Assembly (NCBI GenBank): GCA_016302925.1
Contig: JAEDMR010000013.1
Location: 1-19,572, forward strand
Length of the DNA: 19,572 nucleotides
DNA from: Bacillota bacterium
Lineage (GTDB): Bacteria > Bacillota > Clostridia > Peptostreptococcales > Anaerovoracaceae
Reading direction: 5' to 3'
Shown here: piece after piece, positions 14,689 through 19,572 of the stretch
Layout: each line of letters opens with the position of its first letter
Numbering within the stretch: position 1 is the first letter of the stretch
The notes under the pieces: model-generated
The model's database searches: none
What the model was told of the DNA's origin: nothing
Seen by the model: the letters and a program-made list of their open reading frames with translations, nothing else
Position numbers and translations under genes: made by a program

Positions 14689-14724
14689 AGTTGATAGATT
14701 ATGTTTTCGCTTACTCATTCCTGA

Positions 14725-14740
14725 TGCAAACCACGTGCCA
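14725..14740 (-). promoter_or_regulatory. Near-perfect sigma-54 promoter of the dehydrogenase gene
   Basis: The minus strand reads TGGCACGTGGTTTGCA, matching the consensus TGGCACGnnnnTTGCA at every defined base with GG-N10-GC spacing. Transcription should start near 14714, giving a leader of about 39 bases with the GGAGGG site. It lies between the upstream terminator and the gene, as expected for a monocistronic unit. Confidence 0.88.
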
Positions 14741-14756
14741 TCGCCTGGATATAAAA

Positions 14757-14784
14757 AGAGAACGTTGAAATTCCAACGTTCTCT
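14757..14784. terminator. Terminator after the amidohydrolase gene
   Basis: AGAGAACGTTG (14757-14767) pairs perfectly with CAACGTTCTCT (14774-14784). On the minus strand a TTTTTAT tract follows. It also has a T tract on the plus side. It ends the decarboxylase-amidohydrolase unit and separates it from the dehydrogenase promoter. Confidence 0.9.
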
Positions 14785-14825
14785 CTTTTCATTCATTCTT
14801 TTTTCATCTCAAAACCGCTTTTTTC

Positions 14826-14841
14826 TATGCATTTTCGCATA
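14826..14841. promoter_or_regulatory. Inverted repeat, candidate enhancer site for the dehydrogenase sigma-54 promoter
   Basis: TATGC-ATTTTC-GCATA lies between the amidohydrolase stop and its terminator, 112-127 bases upstream of the predicted sigma-54 start. The position is typical for an activator site. The sequence differs from the palindrome at 5143-5157, so a different activator may be involved. Confidence 0.42.
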
Positions 14842-14845
14842 CTCT

Positions 14846-16468
14846 TCAGCGCTTATAAACGACCTTTCCGCCCACCATGGTCATGACCGGCAGAATTTCT
14901 CGGATTTCCATTGGATCCACCGTAAAAATATCCCGGTCCAGCACCACCAGATCGGCGTAGTATCCCGGTTTCAGCCGACCCTTCCGGTCTTCCTGAAATT
15001 CATTCCGAGCGCTTTCCAGTGTATATGCATCGACGGCAGTTTCCACGTCAACGCATTCTGCAGGGAAAAATCCTCCCTCCGGTTTTCCACTTCTGTCTTT
15101 TCGGGTCACGGCCATATACAGGTTGTCAAACGGGTTGCAGTCTTCCACCGGACAGTCTGTTCCGTAGGAAAGGTGCGCCCCCTCCCGAAGCAGTGTGCCG
15201 AAGTTATAGGAGGTGGAGGCCAGTTCTTTTCCACACAGCTTTTCCAGGATGGTCATGTCATAGTCGATGAAAATCGGCTGAGCCATGACGTAAATATCCT
15301 TTTCCACGATCCGGTCCAGAATCTCCCGGTCCGTAATCTGGCAGTGAACCAGCGCGTGACGAAGCTTGTTTTCTCCATCCACAAAGGCTTTCTCATAGCA
15401 TTCTATGGTCTCTTCGCATGCCGCATCGCCGATGGCATGGGTGGCCACCTGCATGCCATGCTCCCTGGCCAGCATGCAGAACTCCATCATTTCCTCTTTC
15501 GAGATGCAGTCTACCCCGTGATTGTCCGGTTCACCCACATAGCCGTTTTTCATATATGCCGTTCTGGCGCCCAGGCTGCCGTCCTTAAACAGCTTCAGCG
15601 GTCCCATAGTAAGCCAGGAATCTCCGCCATAGCGGGGGTCCAGATATTCGCCCTCCAGAAACGCCTTGTACGTGTCCGTATCCTGGAAAGACAACTGATG
15701 CCGGTACCGGACTTTCGCCTGATCCCCGTCATAGATTTCATGCATCATAGAAAAGAAGTTCTCGTATTCGCCGAAAGAGGTTCCTGCATCGTTGCTCTGT
15801 ACACTGGTCAGGCCGTGGCTGACGGCGTAGTCCATGGCTGTTTCCATCGCTTCATGCAGTTCCTCCTTCGTTGCCGGCGGAAAGAGATTCAGGGCACAGC
15901 TGCAGGCATTTTCTGTGAAAACGCCGTTGAGTTTTCCGTCTTCCCCTTTCAGAAACTGACCGCCCGGCACCTGCGGCGAATCCTCCGTCAGTCCCAGAAG
16001 TTCGATCACTTTGCTGTTGACAGAAATGGCATGACCGCAGACACGTTCCAACACCACAGGAATTTCCGTGCTGATCCTGTCAAGGTCATAGCGATTCGGC
16101 ATCCGCTTTTCGCCTTCCGTAAACAGATCCTGGTTCCAGCCGTTGGCATGGAGTCCATTCTTAACCCGCTGCGGATACTCTTCGATAAATTGCCTGCATC
16201 GCTGCACCACTTCTTCCACCGACCGGCTTCCTTCGATGGGTGCCCGGTTCAGTACCATTCCGAACTGCAGAAAGTGCAGATGGGTATCGTTCAGACCGGG
16301 AATCACTGTCCTGCCCTGACAGTCGTAGATGTCGCAGTCGTCACCCCCGCTGCGGCGTACTTCTTCCTCTGTTCCGACGCAGGTAATCACCCCGTCCTCC
16401 ACCATCAATGCCTGCGCATAGGTTCCTTTTTCCACATAGATTTTTCCGTTGATTACTGCCTGCTTCAT
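14846..16468 (-). CDS. YtcJ-like metal-dependent amidohydrolase (amidohydrolase family 3)
   Basis: This 540-residue TIM-barrel amidohydrolase probably cleaves an N-acyl or cyclic amide bond. Family features in order are a small N-terminal beta sandwich (1-55), the metal-binding HxH in GLNDTHLHF (H63, H65), GWNQDLF (110-116), RVCGHAISVNSKVIELLG (142-159), the probable carboxylated-lysine strand LKLFKDGSLG (291-300), THAIGDAA (His344), VHCQ (His375) and the catalytic Asp in YGTDCPVED (Asp438). The C-terminal sandwich resumes with LKPGYYADLVVLDRDIF. There is no signal peptide, so it is cytoplasmic. AAAGGG lies eight bases before the ATG at 16468. It starts 27 bases after the decarboxylase stop and ends at a strong terminator, so the two form an operon. 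Substrates in this family are very varied and cannot be assigned here. An N-acylated amine or amino acid would fit the neighbour. Confidence 0.9.
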   Translation of the reverse strand: MKQAVINGKIYVEKGTYAQALMVEDGVITCVGTEEEVRRSGGDDCDIYDCQGRTVIPGLNDTHLHFLQFGMVLNRAPIEGSRSVEEVVQRCRQFIEEYPQRVKNGLHANGWNQDLFTEGEKRMPNRYDLDRISTEIPVVLERVCGHAISVNSKVIELLGLTEDSPQVPGGQFLKGEDGKLNGVFTENACSCALNLFPPATKEELHEAMETAMDYAVSHGLTSVQSNDAGTSFGEYENFFSMMHEIYDGDQAKVRYRHQLSFQDTDTYKAFLEGEYLDPRYGGDSWLTMGPLKLFKDGSLGARTAYMKNGYVGEPDNHGVDCISKEEMMEFCMLAREHGMQVATHAIGDAACEETIECYEKAFVDGENKLRHALVHCQITDREILDRIVEKDIYVMAQPIFIDYDMTILEKLCGKELASTSYNFGTLLREGAHLSYGTDCPVEDCNPFDNLYMAVTRKDRSGKPEGGFFPAECVDVETAVDAYTLESARNEFQEDRKGRLKPGYYADLVVLDRDIFTVDPMEIREILPVMTMVGGKVVYKR

Positions 16469-16495
16469 GTTTAACCCTTTTTAAACCCTTCCTTT

Positions 16496-17926
16496 TTATT
16501 TCTCAACACCTACGATGACACGGCCCAGTCCGTCCAGCCCGATGACCTTTTCCTCTGCCCTGCGCCGTTCTTCGATATATGTGATGACTTCCGAATCAAA
16601 CACTTCTCCCGGGCACACGATTGGAATCCCTGGCGGATAAGGAATTACCGAGGATCCACAGACTCTCCCCGCCGCTTCCTGCAGCGGAATCCGTTCTTTT
16701 TTCACCGGCACCGGTTTCATGACAAGACTTCTGGTTACGGCCTTCGGCTGCTTCTTCGTCTCACTTCCCAAAATCCGCTCGCCCGCGATCTCTTTCAATG
16801 CGGCGGTCAGTTTTTCGTAGTCAGATCGCTGATTGCCGATCCCGGTCATGCACATCAGGATGTTGCCTGTCACCAGCTCGATGAAGATGCCTCGCTTCAT
16901 CAGCTGCTCTTCCAGCTCATTCCCATTGAGACCGTATGCAGACATGTCCATATTCAGCATCGGATGCTCCATGAGCCGAAGACCCGGCACCTGCTTCGGC
17001 GCCTCTTCATAAAACCAGGCCAGATCCTCTGCCCAGCTTCGGATTCGCTCCTCGCCGCAGTGCTCCAGCAAGTCCGCATTGATGTCCAGAGAAGCCATCA
17101 GCGGGTAGGATGGGCTGGAGCTCTCGATGGCCTGCAGCCTGTCCTCCAGATCATACCGGTCGACCCGATCCGTACACACGTTCAGAAGGGCGGTCTGAGT
17201 GAAGGATGCCAGGGTCTTATGGATGCTGTTGATCACCAGATCTGCCCCCTGATCCTCCGCCGCCTCCGGAAACCAAAGCACCTTGTCCCCGCCGGAAAAA
17301 GCCGGGCGGATATGTTTTGCGAAGAAAGGGAGATGGGCACCATGGGCCTGATCCACGATCAGGACCTTTCCACGTCTGTGGACCTCTTCGGCGATGGCTC
17401 TCACATCACTGCATATGCCGTAATAATTGGGCGACGGCAGGATCACCGCCTCTGCATCGGGATGCTCTTCCATGCACCGGATCACCTCGTCGGCGGAAAT
17501 GCTCCCCAGGATCCCGTATTCTTCGATGGTGTCGGGATATGCGTACACCGGCGATATATCGCCTAATGACAATGCATTAAAAATGGACTTATGACAGTTT
17601 CGCGCCAGAATCAGCTTCCCGCCCCGGGATACGGATGCCAGAATGGCCGCAATCAGGCCGCCGGAGCTGCCGTTTACCAGCAGATAGGACGCCTTTGTCC
17701 GATACATCGCCTGATAACGATGCATGATTTCCAGCAGCGGGCCTTCCGTCTGAAACAGGTTGTCCGCGCCGGGGATTTCCGTAATATCGCAGTCCATCAG
17801 CCTGTCGAGAAAGTCTCCGTAGCCGCACTCCCGGTAGATGGCAGAGCCTTTATGCCCGGGCATATGGAAAGAAATCGGATGAAGTGCCGCGTGCTGCAGC
17901 AGAAATGGTGTGATGGTGTATTTCAA
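16496..17926 (-). CDS. PLP-dependent Orn/Lys/Arg decarboxylase family protein
   Basis: This 476-residue fold-type I PLP enzyme removes CO2 from a basic amino acid, making putrescine, cadaverine or agmatine. The N-terminal block SFHMPGHKG (19-27) and DITEIPGADNLFQTEG (47-62) are hallmarks of the group. Cofactor residues are visible: the SSGG turn (87-90), His112 (RNCHKS), the DQAHGAHL block with Asp192 and His195, and the Schiff-base lysine Lys237 in SIHKTLASFTQ. The C-terminal part has IPYPPGIPIVCPGE. It is the short YaaO/SpeA-like form without the N-terminal wing domain of CadA/SpeC. The start is TTG at 17926, eight bases after AAGGAGG. It is followed by the amidohydrolase gene, and a terminator lies upstream, so it begins its own unit. 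Which amino acid is used is not resolvable by eye. Confidence 0.92.
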   Translation of the reverse strand: MKYTITPFLLQHAALHPISFHMPGHKGSAIYRECGYGDFLDRLMDCDITEIPGADNLFQTEGPLLEIMHRYQAMYRTKASYLLVNGSSGGLIAAILASVSRGGKLILARNCHKSIFNALSLGDISPVYAYPDTIEEYGILGSISADEVIRCMEEHPDAEAVILPSPNYYGICSDVRAIAEEVHRRGKVLIVDQAHGAHLPFFAKHIRPAFSGGDKVLWFPEAAEDQGADLVINSIHKTLASFTQTALLNVCTDRVDRYDLEDRLQAIESSSPSYPLMASLDINADLLEHCGEERIRSWAEDLAWFYEEAPKQVPGLRLMEHPMLNMDMSAYGLNGNELEEQLMKRGIFIELVTGNILMCMTGIGNQRSDYEKLTAALKEIAGERILGSETKKQPKAVTRSLVMKPVPVKKERIPLQEAAGRVCGSSVIPYPPGIPIVCPGEVFDSEVITYIEERRRAEEKVIGLDGLGRVIVGVEK

Positions 17927-17975
17927 CGATCCGGCCTCCTTGTGATTGGTTCGTCTTTTGCTTTTCGCATCTTAT

Positions 17976-18004
17976 AGTTTACAGTATCTGCCATGAAAAT
18001 GCAA
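17976..18004 (-). promoter_or_regulatory. Possible sigma-70 promoter of the decarboxylase gene
   Basis: TTGCAT (18004-17999), a 17-base spacer and TAAACT (17981-17976) on the minus strand, just after the upstream terminator. The -10 is imperfect, and TATAAG four bases further downstream is an alternative. Confidence 0.35.
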
Positions 18005-18027
18005 CAAAAAAGAGGGCGCCCGCCCTC
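18005..18027 (-). terminator. Terminator after the ornithine cyclodeaminase-like gene
   Basis: GAGGGC (18012-18017) pairs with GCCCTC (18022-18027) around a four-base loop, followed on the minus strand by TTTTTT. It lies about 40 bases after the stop at 18066. Confidence 0.9.
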
Positions 18028-18065
18028 AATTTTTCTTGAAGCATTCAGAAAGATTTCATCTGGTT

Positions 18066-19166
18066 TTACAGGTCAAGTCCCGCTGCCAGATTCCGCATGA
18101 AGTCCTGCACATTGGTGACGATGCCCTTGGCCGACAGGCTGCCCCGGTCGCCCAGCTTGTTTGCCGCAAACTCGGAGGTGTCTACCATATAGAAATAGAC
18201 CGGCCGGATTGTGCCGTCCTCCAGTACACGGTAGGTCGGCGTCATGTTGCCCGTGGCAATGGTATGCAGCACCGTAGCCATGCCGATAACCGTGGTGGCC
18301 TTCCGCACGTGGGAACGAATCGTGTCCTGTCCCACATAAGTATGCTCATATACCTCCGGCAGCGGTCCGTCGTCGCGGATTGATCCGTTTAATACGAACG
18401 GTACATTGTTCTTCACGCAGCTGTAGATGATGCCGCTGTCAATGCCTTCCTGCTGGATGAACTCCGGAATGGAGCCATAGGTGTTGATGGCATTGATGGT
18501 GTCCAGATGGTTGTAGTGGCCCATTTCGTGAAGTTTCTGGTTTTTTATGTCACAGCCCAGTGCAGTTCCCAGATACGCCCCTTCCAGGTCATGGGTTGCC
18601 AGAGCATTTCCCGCCAGAAGAGCCTGACAGTATCCGTTTGCGATCAGTTCCGACATGACACGGCGCGCCTCCACGTCAAAACTGCAGGCAGGACCCAGAA
18701 CCCAGACCACATAGCCGCCGTGAGCTTTTTCGTACTTCAGCAGTTCGATCAGCGTTTCATAATCATACGTGAAGGAAGTTTCCCGGCTCCGGCTCTGCCG
18801 GAATGCAAAGGTGTTCTTTGCATTTCCTTCCTCTTCCTTCGTCCAGCAGTTGTCGTGAACATAAATGCCTTCACTGGCATCTTCCGTGCGGCCCACCACC
18901 ACCAGATCTCCTTCCCGTATATTTCGGAACTCTACCACGTGGACTTTTTTGCTCTTTTCATCCCACACCGGCACAGCATCCATCCGGCTGTCTTTCGCCA
19001 AATACCACTGTCCGTTGATCTTAAAATATTCCGGAAAGATCGAGGTGGCGTGAAAGCCCTTCGGCGCGGCCTTGGCATGGGGCGCCAGCACCAGCTGACA
19101 GTTGGGTGCATTGACGAAGCGTTCCTCCGTAAAATCCGGTTCGATGTATTTCGCTAACTGAAACAT
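18066..19166 (-). CDS. LOR/SDH-region family protein (TIGR00300-like), putative ornithine cyclodeaminase
   Basis: This 366-residue protein matches the family that includes archaeal ornithine cyclodeaminases and the C-terminal part of cyanobacterial AgrE/ArgZ. These convert ornithine to proline and ammonia using NAD. The first half carries the LOR/SDH conserved region (KGFHATSIFPEYFKINGQW, RMDAVPVWDE, VREF-like FRNIREGDLVVVG). The second half has the diagnostic strings LLAGNALATHDLEGAYLGTALG (184-205), GHYNHLDTINAINTYGSI (216-233), NGSIRDDGPLPEV (260-272) and HTIATGNMTPTYRV, ending in KLGDRGSLSAKGIVTNV. There is no membrane segment. AGGGGG precedes the ATG at 19166. It follows the PutP-type symporter gene by 62 bases with no terminator between, so co-transcription is likely. 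That links ornithine-to-proline conversion with proline transport. Function is by family; catalytic residues were not individually checked. Confidence 0.85.
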   Translation of the reverse strand: MFQLAKYIEPDFTEERFVNAPNCQLVLAPHAKAAPKGFHATSIFPEYFKINGQWYLAKDSRMDAVPVWDEKSKKVHVVEFRNIREGDLVVVGRTEDASEGIYVHDNCWTKEEEGNAKNTFAFRQSRSRETSFTYDYETLIELLKYEKAHGGYVVWVLGPACSFDVEARRVMSELIANGYCQALLAGNALATHDLEGAYLGTALGCDIKNQKLHEMGHYNHLDTINAINTYGSIPEFIQQEGIDSGIIYSCVKNNVPFVLNGSIRDDGPLPEVYEHTYVGQDTIRSHVRKATTVIGMATVLHTIATGNMTPTYRVLEDGTIRPVYFYMVDTSEFAANKLGDRGSLSAKGIVTNVQDFMRNLAAGLDL

Positions 19167-19228
19167 GTTGTGATTTTCCCCCTTATTTCTATTTATATAG
19201 CTTGTTTTATGTTGCTTGTTATTTTTTC

Positions 19229-19572
19229 TTATTCATCAAAGCCTTCTGCTATGGCCTTGTCAAAAATTGCGGTGACTTCTTCTCCCGGCTGCCGATCCGC
19301 AAGGGTCACGACGACAGCTGCTGCCAGACCGCACAGGAAGCCCGGTATGATCTCATAGATACCGGTGCCGGACAGGAATGCCAGCCAGAGCACATCGACC
19401 ACCGCACCGGTCACCACGCCGGCCACCGCGCCTTTATAGGTAAACCTTCTCCAGAACAGAGACAGAATGATGGTCGGACCGAAGGCCGAACCGAATCCTG
19501 CCCAGGCATTCTCCACCAGATTCATGATGGTCTGCGCCCCCTCTGCCTTGCTGGATGCAATGAAATATGCGA
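19229..19572 (-). CDS. putP: Sodium/proline symporter (PutP type), 5' part cut by window
   Basis: Only the last 113 or so residues of this sodium:solute symporter are present; the gene enters from the right edge. Visible are AYFIASSKAEGAQT, NLVENAWAGFGSAFGPTIILSLFWRRFTYKGAVAG, close to the PutP helix and loop AWAGFGAAFGPxxLxSLFWKRMT, and two further hydrophobic helices (GVVTGAVVDVLWLAFL and IIPGFLCGLAAAVVVTL). An acidic tail ends EGFDE. It imports proline with Na+ if the assignment holds; other amino-acid or pantothenate symporters of the family are less similar in this stretch. It lies upstream of the ornithine cyclodeaminase-like gene in the same direction. Confidence 0.85.
   Translation of the reverse strand, partial: AYFIASSKAEGAQTIMNLVENAWAGFGSAFGPTIILSLFWRRFTYKGAVAGVVTGAVVDVLWLAFLSGTGIYEIIPGFLCGLAAAVVVTLADRQPGEEVTAIFDKAIAEGFDE

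Noticed and set aside
14676..14796. Dehydrogenase start at the ATG at 14796 or 14718
   Set aside because: 14796 lies upstream of the preceding gene's terminator, and 14718 is only six bases past the sigma-54 -12 element and upstream of the predicted transcript start. Neither has a well-spaced ribosome site.
14639..16474. Long plus-strand open frame (611 codons) opposite the amidohydrolase
   Set aside because: It is antisense to a gene with clear catalytic motifs, has no recognisable domain and no ribosome site; it is a codon-bias shadow.
1..19572. CRISPR arrays, tRNA or rRNA genes, insertion sequences, riboswitches
   Set aside because: No spaced direct repeats, transposase motifs, terminal inverted repeats or recognisable structured RNA were seen on either strand.

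Overview
The window comes from an anaerobic, amino-acid-fermenting member of the Clostridia. The reasons are a complete six-gene Rnf operon in the clostridial order rnfCDGEAB, a multi-cluster clostridial RnfB, a 3-hydroxyacyl-CoA dehydrogenase, ornithine/proline and Orn/Lys/Arg decarboxylase genes, and strong GGAGG ribosome sites. All genes except one sigma-54 activator lie on the minus strand. No RNA gene, IS element, phage gene or CRISPR array was seen.

Layout, left to right. (1) 1-6194, minus: a peptide-handling locus, read right to left as a DacF-like D,D-carboxypeptidase paralog, a class C beta-lactamase-fold serine hydrolase, a second DacF-like carboxypeptidase, and the Dpp/Opp-type ABC transporter genes for permease B, permease C and ATPase D (cut by the window edge). 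(2) 6401-8383, plus: a divergent sigma-54-dependent activator with an unfamiliar N-terminal domain, a PAS-like segment, an intact AAA+ domain and an apparent winged helix where a Fis-type HTH is usual. (3) 8401-8449: a bidirectional terminator. (4) 8477-13495, minus: rnfCDGEAB, tightly coupled by TAATG overlaps. (5) 13816-14740, minus: a 3-hydroxyacyl-CoA dehydrogenase behind a near-perfect sigma-54 promoter. (6) 14846-17926, minus: a PLP-dependent Orn/Lys/Arg decarboxylase followed by a YtcJ-like amidohydrolase. (7) 18066 to the end, minus: the 3' end of a PutP-type sodium/proline symporter followed by a LOR/SDH-family (TIGR00300-like) putative ornithine cyclodeaminase.

Two points deserve most attention. 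First, the dehydrogenase. Its sigma-54 promoter (14740-14725) places transcription start downstream of the upstream in-frame ATGs. The well-placed GGAGGG/ATG start at 14675 is out of frame by one base at an A6 tract. A -1 shift at A AAA AAG restores exactly the expected family N-terminus. This could be a homopolymer error, a mutation or real recoding. Second, the peptidase/transporter locus. It has its own sigma-54 promoter (5068-5052) with a palindrome near -109, beside a divergent sigma-54 activator gene. This suggests a regulated system that trims and imports peptides, perhaps containing D-amino acids or derived from the cell wall. One of its carboxypeptidases has KDG where KTG is expected.

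Energy logic (inference): amino-acid and peptide uptake feeds fermentation, reduced ferredoxin is oxidised by Rnf to build an ion gradient, and ornithine can be turned into proline or a polyamine.
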